Below, piece after piece: positions 14,177-28,300 of a DNA stretch of 64,000 nucleotides (position 1 is the first letter of the stretch; every line of letters starts with the position of its first letter). Below the pieces are notes generated by a model. The model searched no databases and was not told the origin of the DNA. It saw nothing but the letters and a program-made list of their open reading frames with translations. Position numbers and translations under genes: made by a program. Source of the stretch: Chrysoperla carnea (taxonomy: Eukaryota > Arthropoda > Insecta > Neuroptera > Chrysopidae). The DNA lies in contig NC_058339.1 in the NCBI RefSeq assembly GCF_905475395.1, positions 52,647,172 through 52,711,171 on the forward strand, given 5' to 3'.

Positions 14177-17100
14177 TTAATCATCTAATTGACTTAAACT
14201 AGCAACTCCTCTCTGTATCCAATGTTTTTCGGAATGTTCTGTTGGTAATTCAGCAAACATAATAAAATTGGATGAATGTCCAGTTGTAGCTAATACACCC
14301 CTACGTGCACTTGTTTTATAAACAGGACATGAATATGTATCATGTTTTGTATATTCCGTTTTTAAAACAGGTTCTAATAATAATACAGGAATTGTATCGT
14401 ATAGAATCTTTGGATAGGATTCGCTTAATACTTTTGTTTCTCTATCCCAACGTGCACCTTCCAAAAATAATCCCTGAAAATAAACAAATAATACATATTG
14501 ACTGTCCATCCATAACTCAAAAAAAATCATTGTTTTGTGTGAAAATAACCCACAAGTCAGATTTACAATTAAAATTTTTCGGCCGTCACGTGAATATAGT
14601 CAACTAGGCAATTTGTATGACGTAAATGTAATAAAATGCTCTAAAAATATCGTAAAAGAATCAAAAATCAAAGTTTGTTTATGTTTTCTTTTTAGAAAGC
14701 GCCGTAAGGTAATGTTTTTATTGCATAAACAAAATCTGATTATGCACATCGATTACCGATTCATTTTTCTATAGTTAACATTATTATGAGTTCTTCCATA
14801 AAGAAGTGTGTAAAAATTCACAATTTTAAAATGGAATAATTCAAATTTTTGCCCCGCAAGAGGTCCCAACATTGTGTTTATTGTGATCAAGGGACTTTGA
14901 ACTGTCATTTACCGCAAAAGGAAATGAACATTCACCGCATTTGCTCAAACAGCTAGACTACCTTAATGCAAAAGATGGTCTTAATTAAGATTTAATACAT
15001 GCCTTAATATAAACTGAAAATTCCTTTTGCTCCAATTGCTGCTTGTAAATATTGAAATATCAATATAAAAATCAAGTAAACGATCAATATATAATGTTTG
15101 TCAATATGTTATTATATGTGACAATCTTATTTGGTTATACTCTACTTGAGAGTAGTGTATAACCCATTGACTTTCGAGTTATACATAGACTAAGCATCGC
15201 CTATCTTTCCGTACAGAGATAAGCGTGCCAACATCTGAGGTAATTGCTTAGGTCAGCTAGGGATATTTATAAAAAAAAAAAAAAAATACATTTATCAAAA
15301 GAATATAGGGACATTTATAAAAAAAAAAACATACATTGAATGTTAAATTTTCATATCACAAAATGTTTTACATAAAATATTGTGATTTCACTGAACTTTT
15401 TCGCTTTTTGACTTAAAAAAATACTTATCACGTATCACTTTACATTTTTTTTACGAATCTACAATGGATTTTACTTAAGCAATTACCTCAGATATTGGCA
15501 CGCTTAAAATCGTTTGACACTCAGTCTATGTAACTCTGATGTCAATGGTATAACCAAATATATTTTGTATTTCATCTAATTAAAAAATCAGTATTTTAGA
15601 TATTGACAATCCATCAATATTCTTACCATAGAGATAATACAGATAGAGAACGCTAGCCTGTAAGTAGATGCGATATGTGTAGCGAGAAAGAAGGCTGCCA
15701 GTGAGTTCCCTTGTGTCCTTAATACACCCCTGTGTACAGTAAGTTCCCTTGTGTCATTGTCATAATCATATGTACATATATCTTCATTAAACAGGATAGT
15801 CAGTATATTACGTATAAAAGTATGTGGAACTCACTGGCAGTCTTCTCTCCCGCTACGCATATCGCATCCACCGGCTAGCAGCCCCCTGACGTTCTCTATC
15901 TGTATTATCTCTATGATTCTTACATACAAGATAAATAATAATGCCAAAAGACCTTTCCATTTCAATTAAAATGCATTATTATTTCTGGCAGAAAGTAATA
16001 AGTTAAACAAAGATACAAGATATTTGTTATTGATTTTATCACATTAGTTTTATAACAAACTGTCCGAAACAAAAGGTAATCACTTTTTAAAATAAAAAGG
16101 TCTATAGACAAATATTGATAATATTTATTGACCATGTGATAATTGCTTTACATTATAAAAAATTAAAACTTTATTTTTACCTCTGGTTCAAGTGATTCGC
16201 CATCCTTTGTATAAATGAGCTGCATGTAATAATTTGAAAGATATGAATGACATTAACAAAAAAAAAAAATTACAATCGCATTGATAACCTCTTCCTTTTT
16301 TTAAGTAGGTTAACGAGTCGATTCGAATGAAAAATCAGGACACGTTCACACGAATAAATAAAAAGCCGTAGGTACTTACCCTGTTATATACCGTAGACGC
16401 TGTAATAGAAGTTAATACTTCCGGTTTGTCGTGAATGCACTGTACGAGAACATTTTAATGGTAAGATAAAAATTTATGTTTATATTAGAAATATGGTTAA
16501 TAATATTTTTATTTTGGTATTACCCGAGTGTAAACACCACTTTCTGGCTGTGATGGCATTTCCACCTCATGGTCTGTAACATAAAATTTGAAATCAAACA
16601 TATCTATGGGAATTTGAACTTTTCTAGCATAGCTTTGCAATACACCAGTCAAAAATGATTGAGTAAAATAGAATCCAGATATCCAAAAAACATTCGGTGG
16701 ACCATTATCAATCCAATCTTGTAAAAAACTTAACCTATAATGATACAAAGCATTTAAAACATAGATATCTAAATTGTTGGACAAAGCAATCTAACCTGCT
16801 TAAAAAATCGGCTACATATGAACCAAGTGGCTTAAGAGATGGGTACGATTTTGAAGACCAACTGACTGGAACACGACCCACAGTTAAAGCAGCAAATGCT
16901 TCATCCAGAGCTGATGACATGACTACTAATCCTTTAATAGCTTTTACCAAATCTTGTAAAGATGTTTTTATTACACGAATTAATTTATTAAATCTGATTA
17001 ATTCCTGCAATTATTAATTAACTCTATAATTTTTTTTAATGGGTACAATTCTTTCTTCTCGCGAATATATGGCGGAAATAGAGCCAAAGTGTATGGAATT

Positions 17101-20100
17101 TTTGTCTTTGAATATCAATATTATATGTTCTAAAATTTTAGTAATACGAGTGAAGTTGAATCAAGGTTCCGAATTTAAAGACAACTTTTTTTTGCGATAA
17201 ATAACTTAGAGATTCATTTTGGGGGGAATTGTTATTTATAAATTCGAATACGAATTAACAGACTTCCCATAAATCTAAGAAAAATTTTGAAAATATATTC
17301 AGAGGTATTAAACAATGAAGAAGTCCTACATATCTTAAATTCATAGCCTGTTAAGTTTGTGAGTTCTTTTTGCTATACACGCACTTTTGCTCTAACTGTG
17401 TCTCCACGAACAGATTTGAGTTGTATCAAAATATATAAAATTAAATTGACCTGTTTTAAAACTGTATTCATTGAATTTTCATATAAAATTGGATATATTT
17501 TAGCAACCTCTGCAATTTTATACTCAGAAGGAATTTTCGATATAATATCGTTGCATAAATTTATAATGATTGTATCTGAATCTGCTCCCCCACCACCTCC
17601 AGAACCAATCTGCGTTTGTGTTACCAATGTCACATGTAACAACTTAAAAAAAAGGATCGTTTTATTATTTTATTCAAGCAATTTTTTTAAAACTGTCTGA
17701 CACTATTTTAAGGCACGTTTTTAGCATAGATAAAAGCGCCTTTTAGTTAAATATATTTGATAACGCAGCCTTAAAATATTATCAACACCATGTTTAATCG
17801 TAATTTACTAGAGCTGTTTCTTGATTATCCTTTGTAATGTCAGCATTTTCATGTAAACCAAATACTTCAGGATTTGATTCAATTGGCAATTGCTTTATAT
17901 ACTCAATACAACCTTCTCGAGTGGTATCGTATGGAACATAATATATTCCACTTGATGATAATTGAAACCTGATGAAGATATGTAGCGGTTAAAAGAATGA
18001 AATATATATTCTAAGAAAAATGCATACTTCGAATTTAAGATTATTTCAGGAGTGTAAAAATTACTTAAAAGAGAATTTAAAAGTCTTCTGTCCTTATCGT
18101 CAGTAACGCGACCACCATAATTGCATTCCCCTGTTAGATATGTAAGGGCATCAAATTGAACTTCATCATAATCGTTCATGAACATCTGTAAAAAAATGTA
18201 AATATTGAAAGTATAAAACTGCTCAGAATATTTATACTTCGGAGCTCAATAGTGTCTTTGCAAAGTTTCAGTCAAATTGCCAAAGTTTTAGTCAACTCTT
18301 TGAGACTGAACAAATCGACTACTAGTCATTGATTATAATAAATGATATGGTTAATCGCTATAAACGTTGGGACAAATATAACATACACACTTGTAAACTA
18401 ACTAGTTATTGAGTACCAAGCTTACCAATAGCTGTTGTTGACAAATTTTTAAATCAGATTCGTTAAATTCATAAGGTGTATTCCAACCTAATGGTCCAAA
18501 TGCTCGACGCTCTTGTACTACAGCATGAAGAAAACATAGTCCAAAAAGCATTGTTTGCCATTCACGCCATTTACTACAACTATTAAACCATTCAGTGTCA
18601 GAAATGGGATCTGATTGATAAGATCGTAAAAGATTTTGCTTAAGCCCTTTAGGTGCTTCGTTAGTCATCTTGACCCCTATAAAAGCCAAATAAAAAAAAT
18701 TAAAAGTATATTTGAAATTTTTATACATAAATTTATTCCAATATGAAAATTTGAATTTTACTCGAAAAAACAGAGCCAGCGATAAACGAGCTTGAATCAT
18801 TTTCAGATACCTTTATAAACATTGCTCATTTATTTTAGTTTTAGCAAATAGTGAGAAGATTCGGAAAAAATAGAAATAGTTTAATCTAAGTGAGAGTAAT
18901 ATCCAAATTCCAAAATTGTCTCAGTATATACGGTAATCTCAAACCATTTTGTAAAATAGAAACAGGGAAATCAGAGCTTGGATAACTTGTTAACCACAAT
19001 CGAAACTTTTTATGTGTGGCTTCTGGTACAATTACTTCATCACAAATTCGATCCAATTCTCGCATCCAACTTGGAGCTAAATGACAATTTTGTAAAACGA
19101 CCCATTCCCCGGATGCAATAGCCGCATTGATCAAACCAGCTGCTATGGGACCCTTAAAATGGAAGTTTATAATAAGAAACAAAAATGAAATGTCTGGGAT
19201 ATTAAACATATCATAATGCACAAACCTGTCCTTGGCCAAGGGAAATAGTATGTATATGTGATTTTGGAATACCAACATCGTTAGCAAATTTCAAGAGACC
19301 TGCCATAGGATCTGATCCGGGTGATAAAATAAACAATAATGGTGAACACTGGTTACTGTCATTATAACAGGCTTGTAGATCAAACAAAGGTGGTTCCGTA
19401 TACATTGGTCCCATTATATTTGCGACATATAACTGCAAGGCAGATTATGAATATTGATCGATGAGAGATAATTTATGAAATAGTCGGTTTACAAGAAATT
19501 CAGTTTTTCTTGCATGCCGATGTCAAATATTTTCACGAAATTTTTATCGAATCGAATTATAATTTCAAGAAAGTTAAAAAATTCGTAGTTTATAGTGATT
19601 AGTAGTGCATTATATCGTTAATAGAAATTATTAAAATCTCAAAAATGTTAATATTCAACTTAGAATCGTTGTCATCAGATACTGAAATGGACAATGATTG
19701 TATTTTCTATCACTTTGTTTATATCTTATCCATCTAAGTTCTTTTTCTGCAGGCCACTCTCAACAACTTTGAAAAGAATATCTAATTAAGGGAAATATAA
19801 CTACTTCCTCAAAAAAATTTAACAGCTATTTTTAAGACATATTCGATAAAAATTTCAGTGTCATTTTTTTTGTTTTTAAATCTTACTCTAACTGCTGGTA
19901 CTACTTTATCAGGTCGAATACATCTTAAAGCAATTAATTTTGCTAATCCAGATAATTTATCAAAAGGAGGTGGCATATCTATCTGATGAGGATTAGAAAC
20001 ATCATAAAATTCTTTCCATTTTTTATGATCCTTTTCAATGGAAGTTTGTAGTTTCTCCAACCTGTTAAAAAAATTTAATAGTAATATTATTTGTTAATTC

Positions 20101-22321
20101 TTTTTTACAACCTAGTGATGTCGTCATACTCATTTAGTTTGCTTGCTCGAACGCATTCTGCCCAAGCTTTATCTGTCAACCATTGTGCTGCCGGATTTGG
20201 AAATGGGTTTTCTAAAGCCACACCTCCTGTTAATAAGAATACCCACTGGTCTTCGTCGATTTGTTTCTGAAATATAATTATCTTTTATATATTAAGTAGT
20301 TTGAACAGTTATCAAGCTGAGAAACAATGAGTTGAATTCTACAAATGAGTACTACTGCACATGAAATCGGGTTTTGGCAAAGCAATAGTTAAGTTTCGAC
20401 GATTTGAATCAACCCTGTAATTATATCCTTTACTAAATCATCTTCATTTTACATCTACTGCGGTTTTTGGGCAATACATACTATAACAAACACTATCCAT
20501 AAGTCCCTCATGCAAGTCAAACTCGTACGTAAGCCATACCCGCTTGCAAATGCTGTCTTTTTGAGGCGAAGATTACTACTTTTTTGGTCACTTGGGCGAA
20601 TGTTTTGCATTTTTAGCTATAGCTATATTTTGATCATTTTTGGTCGTATAATGCCAATGTTAAAATAATGAAACAAACCTCCGATCTTAAGATTCCAACT
20701 GTTAATACAAACGAAAAAGCCAATTTGTGCTTTTCGAATAATGACCGGCATACATTTCTATAGATACTCTGCGTAAAATAATCATTTAAATTAGATATAC
20801 GTTTTGTAATATCTGTCGATTTGTCACTGCATGCAATAGCTTGAATGAATAAATTTATAAACCATACTAATGAATATTGATACATTGGATCAACATTTGC
20901 TAAATCGGTTATACAAAAGAATAATACAGATGAATGTACTGAAATTGGTTTATATTCATTTCGAGCAACATCTATTTCTTTTTCCGTACTAACAGCTATT
21001 ACTTGTTTAGCTTGAATATCTTCTGATACTATTTTACTTGATGATAATATTTTTATAGCAGTTTCGTCTTCTAAAATATTGCCCTCCGAGGACGATAACA
21101 CCATTAAAATTTGATCTTCTATTTCTTTTAGAGATTTTTTATTATTTGCACTTGTTACAATCAATTCATTTTTTTTCTCTTCTAAATCAGGCCTTTCTTT
21201 TGCAACAACAATTCCTAGTAGTTGATCTAGTAATCCCTGTGGTGTAATCATGAAATTTAGCAATGTTACCTGTAACAATCAATTGGGCTGTTGTATAACA
21301 AATAATAATAATTATAATTTTTATATCCTATATATGAAATATATCAGAGCATATTAAGTTTAGTCCTAAGTTTGTAACGCTTAGGAATAACGATGCTACA
21401 AATAAAATTTTGGTATAAGTGTTCAGCACGATAACTCCAAAAGAAAATGATATATCGAACTGAAATTTTTAAAGAGTACTCAGGGCGTAAAATTTGAGTA
21501 TGAGTTTGTAAGTGAGCAACATAGGTCAAGTGGGTCTTGGGTCCGTAGGAACCAATATATAAATATGATTGTGGTATGTAATTCGTCGTGTTATACTTGA
21601 TTATTTCAGTAACGTAAGCTTCACTATTTCAATAATGTTAATTTTCCTTCGATGCATTTGCATAATAGGTGTGAATAAACGGGTAAAAGAAGTAAAGTCT
21701 GAATTATTTGAAGATCAGATCCAAGGAACGACAAAAATTTGTAAAGGTGCATTCTTGTTTATGAAATATCTTGCTGTAAAAATACCTTGACTGCAATTTC
21801 TGGCAAATAATGGGGATTTCTCAATGAAGTAGTTATATAAAATCGAAAATCCTTTGAATACTCCAAAACATTTTCGCCAAGTCGAAGGTAATCAATTCCA
21901 TGCTCTCTGTAAACATTTTTTACTAAAATAGGTTCCAAAACGGCATCAATTGTTTCAGCAATATTTTCTAGTAAAATTGGTTTGCCATATTGAATTGCAC
22001 CTTCCATAGTTCTCATGTAATTCGAATCGGTTAATTTTATTATACGAAGACCATTTGCTTTCTCAGTATTTTTTATCCATTTATTGGCTTGGCCTAAAGA
22101 ATTTTAATTAGGCAATATTTAACAGATTATTCAAATATTGTAAAGCTCATTCTTTTTACCTTGTGGATCAATCATTAGAGGCCATCGCCTGGCATTAAAA
22201 ACTATGATTCCATTGGAAACAGAAAAGGCGTCAACGGGTAATCCGTATATATTCCACTGTCTAATGATCACTGGTTCTCCTAGTGTTTCAATGATGGAAA
22301 ATTTCTTAGAGCATGGAATTT
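14177..22321 (-). CDS. DNAH3: Dynein exons 37-50: AAA5, AAA6 and C-terminal domain
   Basis: Exons: 22160-22321, 21786-22093, 20679-21269, 20112-20266, 19887-20061, 19226-19432, 18945-19152, 18426-18676, 18028-18185, 17809-17968, 17451-17642, 16796-17004, 16524-16734, 14177-14473. Conserved landmarks are NEGIIV-like [39 protein letters not shown], the [11 protein letters not shown] block, [41 protein letters not shown] and [14 protein letters not shown]. The last exon runs from [12 protein letters not shown] to SQLDD. Exon 49 (ending SGVYTR) and exon 50 join in phase with family spacing. The 2-kb interval between them also contains two in-phase cassette-like exons, listed separately, and two MITEs. 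Confidence 0.93.
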
Positions 22322-25300
22322 CTAAAAGAAAATTTTTATCAGCGATTAAGATCAGTTATTGTTTAAGCTCAGTATTGTTTGAACTTTAGTAAATTATCAG
22401 TTGCAACGTTTCACTGGTCTTATTCCAACTTCCTTGGGTTGTTTTTGCTAACAGCAACACTAGACAATATAATACAATCAATCTCTCCTATTTTTAATTC
22501 CCGAACTAAAAACAGGGGTGTTATAAGTTTAATCGCTATGTGTTGTGTCTGTCTGTCTGTCTGTGGCATCGTAACTCCTAAACGGATGAACCGATTTTGA
22601 TTTTTTTGGTTTTATTTAATGGAGAATGTTCTTAGATTTGTTTCAAATGCGAGTTTAGGGTTCCGTACTCGAAAAATTTGTCGGGGGTTTTTTGAATTTT
22701 ATAAATTTTACTTGTATTACCTAACTCTAAACACAATTCATTCCACTTTACAGTTAACTCATTTCTATAATCAACAGTAAATGGTCCCAAATATGCAACA
22801 GTTCCAGCTGATAGTAATATATCGCCAACAACATTTTCCAATGTATGTAATAACTCATCAGCAGTTTCGCTCCATCTTTTCTTTTCCCCGCCAAGCCCCC
22901 CGATTAATTGTTCGGCTCGTACTAATTTATCTGAGCATAATTGTATATTATCTTCAAGATCTTTCTTATTTTTATTCTCCGCTGCCAATTGATCATTAAG
23001 CGTTTGTAACTGATCTAAAACTTCTTTTAATTGAGCTCGTTTTGCGTTTAATACATCTAATTGAACCTGCAATTCCTTTTCAGCCGATTCTAATTTTGCT
23101 TTTTTCGGGACCACAATTTTATTAACACGGTCGTATATCTCCATAGCTCGTACCCATTGACATAAACCTGTAGCAGCTGTAGATATGTTCTTGATAAGTT
23201 CTGGATCAAAATCTCGATCAGAAATGTACCTAAAATTTAAATGATATATGTCTAAAAATTTTGAATCTGAAAGATGCTCATTTTATAAAACCTTTCTCTA
23301 ATCCTTTTCATGGTTGCTGGAGGGATATTGTCTTTATCATAACCTATAATAATTGCTAAGAACTTCAAATCTCCAAGCATTTTTATAGAAACACCCCAAT
23401 AATCGTCAATCATTTTACCACTTCCGCTTGGATCAGGTTTCCTTTCTGGCTTTAATCCTTGCATTACACATACTGCTTCTAAGACCAATTTCACTGCCGC
23501 GGGGGGACTTTTCATAGATTTTAATAATGTAATATCTTTAGCTGTTAAGGTGTCTAAAGCTGCTTTGGCTGCATTTAATGCGGGAAGCGCCTCAGCCAAG
23601 TCTGACTCACAATCATCCTTTATAGCTTGCGCTGCAGCGGCAGCTTCATTTGCAACTGCTTCATCTGCTCCTACAATCTGTAAGCACACAATATAATATA
23701 ATAATAGTATCCAAGACTTTTGTTGTAATGTTGATTTGTAATTCGAAAAGTGAAAATACGTCTAACATGAAAAGAGTTCCTTCAGACGTCTACCACACTG
23801 TTTGATTAGTTTTTTTGACACCTTAGCATTAACAGAAGTTTATTTAGAACTAACTGTTTAGCTACCCGCTTGGCTAGATAATTATAAGATGTTTTTGGTT
23901 TAAAATATTGCCATTCTTGGGGTACAGAGAATTTTACTAATAATATTGTTACCTCGCGATACACAATTTTATTTCCTGCACCAACATCAACAATCCCCGC
24001 AAAAAATGTCCATAAACTATGAGTTCGATCATTATGAAAGCCAATAGCTGTTACGAATCAACAATAAATAACAAAGAAACGACTTTTATTTAAAACTTTA
24101 TCGTGCTCTTCTAAAGATACATCTTTTCATCGGAACACGGCAGAACTGTAGTTGTGTATATATCTAGACTTATGTTGTATTTATATACCTCTTTTTGCTT
24201 TTCAACAACCGCTGTATCTTTTTCAATTTTAACCATCAATTTTTCAGTAGTTTCAGAAGCAGCAATTAACTTAGGCTGCAAGTCAGTTAATTCTTTGGAC
24301 ATGATTGATATTTGACTTGCAGCAAAATCTAATTTTTCAAGACCCACAACATATCTCATTCTCTGTGTTGTTAACTGATCAACTCTCTTTGAATGTAAAC
24401 TTTGGAAAGTGCCTAATAATTCTAAATATGAAGTTGGCGTCACATAAGTTTTTCTTTTCTGTTCTTCGAAAAACTTTTTACTAGCTTCCTCTACACTAAT
24501 ATGAAACATTTGGCAAATATTTACACACGCTTTGCGAATGTCGTCAGTTAAGTTGATTTGATTCATAAAAGATTGTGCAACCAGTTCTAAAGCATCTGGG
24601 GGCCATGCGGTAAACCTTAAAACATACAAAAAAAAAAAATTGGTTTTAGTAACAGAAATGTTTTGAAATGATTTTTTTTATAAATGTGGTACAGAGCTGA
24701 GTTTTAAAATTTTTTGTTTGAAAAAAGATTTCTGGGCTTGGATCGAACCCTAATAAATAATAATGCCAGAATATTAATGTGAATTCAGACATCGAATTAT
24801 GGTATTCCAAGAGTTCATGAAAACATTCAAATTAAAGCCAACAGCCTTGTATTGGCAATCAAATTGTAATTGAAAGCATTTTAAAGTGCAATTTATTTGG
24901 ACAATGTAGTCTGATTTGCACGTTTAAGTCTAAAAATTAGGGATTTGCAAAAACGACATACATATGTCTAACAAAATAAAATTTTGTCAGTTTATTTGAT
25001 ACATTGTTTGCACAAAAATATTTAACATAGAGTTAAGTTACCAATCAATTGTACAACAATTAATTAAAGATGGAAACATTCGTAGTCTATTTCGAAAATC
25101 ATCACCAATGGGACTAGCTGCGAAGCAAATATGAAGTGAGCCTTTTACTCTTTCGATAAAGTAATTATATAATGCTAATGGTGTTGCATCAACTTTTTTT
25201 CCCTAAAAATAATTAATCTTATAAAGATGATAATAAATTTTCTCGAACATACGTTTGTTTACCAATTTGTTAGCAATAGCCTGAATTTTTTCAAGTAAAG

Positions 25301-28300
25301 TAACTTTTTCATCGGATGGGAACAAATTTGGAACATCACCAGTATTTAAAATCATACTAAGATCTTCAACAAATGATTCTTTAGCAATTTGATCATCTGA
25401 AAATAGAAAAGTAACTGGCGTCCCTTCACATCCAGCTTTCATTAAAACTTTTTTAATGTCTTCACGCCATTCATTTACTCCATAAATTCGATATATTTCA
25501 ATCTAACCAATAAATATATTTTGATTTAATAATTAAAATAAAAATGAAAAATTTGAACAAGATAAAATTTAAGATAATAACCGTAAATATAACATATTCA
25601 GCCATCATAGTAGCTAATTTAACAGCAGAGTGTCGACCAGACCCCCCGATTCCAACCAAAAGGGCATGTCCATTATCTTGCAACAAAACTCGGGAAATTC
25701 TTGAAATATGCTCAATAGCAAATTGAAATAAAACTAAATTCATGGGTGTTTTTGATACAATATTGTACTCTTTTAAATAACCTTCCATTAAAGATGATAA
25801 ACTTTCGTAATTAATCTGAAATATTTAATTTTTTTATATGTAAGTTAACCATAATAAAAGTTAAAATAATTCTAAGCTATTTAAAATAGTTTTAGGATTT
25901 TGTTTCTTAAATAGTATTGTACATTCATGGCATTATATCGTTAAGCGAAATCATTTGTTTCGCAGAAGAATATTTCACAGAAGAACCTGTATCCGTTTCA
26001 CAGAAGAACTTAATTTTGCTTGGTATACAAAACAAGTGATTTCATTAGGGTGTAAAGTGAAGATTCTTTCCCAATTTGTTGAGTCAAAGGCTTTGAGAAA
26101 GGCTTTAAATAACATGTCAGTTACGAATATTATTTGCAAAACAAAGATCCAAAAATTTGTCATATTAGAATAATTCTGGCTAGTAATGTCAGACCTCATC
26201 GTATATTTTAACATCAGCGTCAGCAACTCCATAATTTCCAAACAATAACATTCGAATATGCTCTCCGGATAATGTTTCATCTTCTGGTATTATATTTTCT
26301 AACGCTTTATGCAGATGAATGCGAAAGTTTTGATATGTTGCTGCATAAACTATCTTAAATAGCAGATCTCTATAAAAGACAGAGAATTTAGTGCCAAAAC
26401 TATATTTAAACTGCCTCGCTTTGTGAATGTGATAAAAGAGTCATAATAGCGATCATGCCAAAAATGAAGTGTCTCTTTTCTATCTTATATATGCAAATTG
26501 ATATTTCTTCAAGTCAATTGAAACAAAGTATCAAAGACATGAGCGCTTAACATTGCATTAATATTGAAGATATAATTTCTGACCGTATTAAATGACTGAA
26601 CTCTTAACTGTACATTTCATTTTTAGTAGATCGATAACTGTCATAAAAACCTGTCTTTTTGATCGACGAGACGATCGTTGAACACTCTATAGGTTTCATG
26701 TGTCCATAAACGAACTAATTTTTCTTGTTCTTTTAAGCGAGCTGCAGGGAGTAATAAACAACCTCCTATTACCCTGGAAAAATCTCGTAAAGAGAATGTG
26801 TAATGAGACTTTGCTGGAGTAGGTAAGAAATTTAAAGTCGCTTCTCTAAACACTTCCATTGTTGCCCCAACACAGCCCTAAAAAAAGTATCCATTAAATA
26901 TAATTAAGTTATATGCTAAAATGATCCGATTTTTTCCTAATCTGATGAATAAAAAGTATTACTTTGGATAACAGGCATATACTCGATTCATAGCCTTTGG
27001 CAAAATGCCAATCCAATATTGAAGTAAATATTTTTGTTAAAGTGGCATCCTGGAATGAATCTGTGCAACAAATAAAGAGATGTCGTGTAAATCGAGATGT
27101 AACCATATTAGCTCCACCACCCGGTGGTCCCATTGCTGATACAAATAGCTAAAAAAATCAAAAAAATTTCAGAATCGAGGTTTAAAAGTGAAAGTAAAAT
27201 AAACTAAGAGCTAGTAAACTTTTGGGTAGTTAAACTGACTTTTTAAAGTCATATTTGCAGCCGCATTCAAAGGATGGAGAATAGTAGTTGTTGCAGCTCT
27301 TTTGATTTTGATTACCCAAAATTTTACTGACTCTTTTGGTGAGAAAAATTGGAACGATTTAACTAACAATATCAATCAATTGCAATATAGTAGTATCCTT
27401 ATCAAACCAGTAACCATGGTCTATCCATTGTCTTAGCAATTCGATTGGTGGTTGTGCTCCATATGTTTCTTTTTGAGGCATGCCTAAATCATCAACGAAT
27501 AAAATACATAATTTTCCCATAGATGGACCATACACTCCTTTACGCCGTCGATCCAATTTAGACATTACTATATCTTGAGTCTGAAAGTGAGATATTGGTT
27601 TACAGAAACAGAATGAAAAAATATCTCTCAAATTATGTTACTATTTGTGCAGAAGTTCTTGCCGAAAAGTTCAAAACAGTAGCTAGCCATTTTTCTTTGG
27701 GTAAGTTTAATAAATAATTTAAAACAAGCGCTGATTTTCCTGTACCAGTTGGTCCACAAAATAATAACGGTACTTTTTGCTTAGTAAATCTTTCCAAGAA
27801 AAATTTTTGGCATGCTGATTCATTAGTCTGAATAAGTAATTCGGATACCTAAAGAAATCAAAATTACCAAAATTAAGTTGATTTTATTTTTAGCTTACTG
27901 TGAGCCAAATGCTGTATAAAAGACACTTGCCTTAGCTTTAGGATTTAAAACTTCTGGTGGAAATACGTCTAACCATGAAATCCACGTACCATTATTCTTT
28001 TTATCGTAGCACCAATCAAATACAAGATTTCTATCAGGAAATACTTGATTTTTCGCTAATTTAAACATCTTTGGCTTTGGATAGTTTTTATCATCACCAT
28101 TTATCATTTTTCTAAAGAAATCATCAAATAAAATTCTACTTTCATTGTTTAATGTGCAACCAAAACCCCATACTACCGCAAATAGTAATATGCATTGAAC
28201 GTATACTGTACTGACTTGTGTTTCTCCCTCCATCAGCATGGAAAAAATGCGTCCAAATGACTGTAATAAGATATGGAAACCTAAAATGTTTGGATTACAC

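Noticed and set aside
24735-24755. Possible tRNA B box (GGTTCGATCC on the minus strand)
   Set aside because: No A box, acceptor stem or anticodon arm at the right distances; it lies in a dynein intron.
27897-27930. Strong GTAAGC donor as the end of dynein exon 25
   Set aside because: It gives phase 2 against a phase 0 acceptor with an immediate loss of the conserved frame; the GC donor fits.
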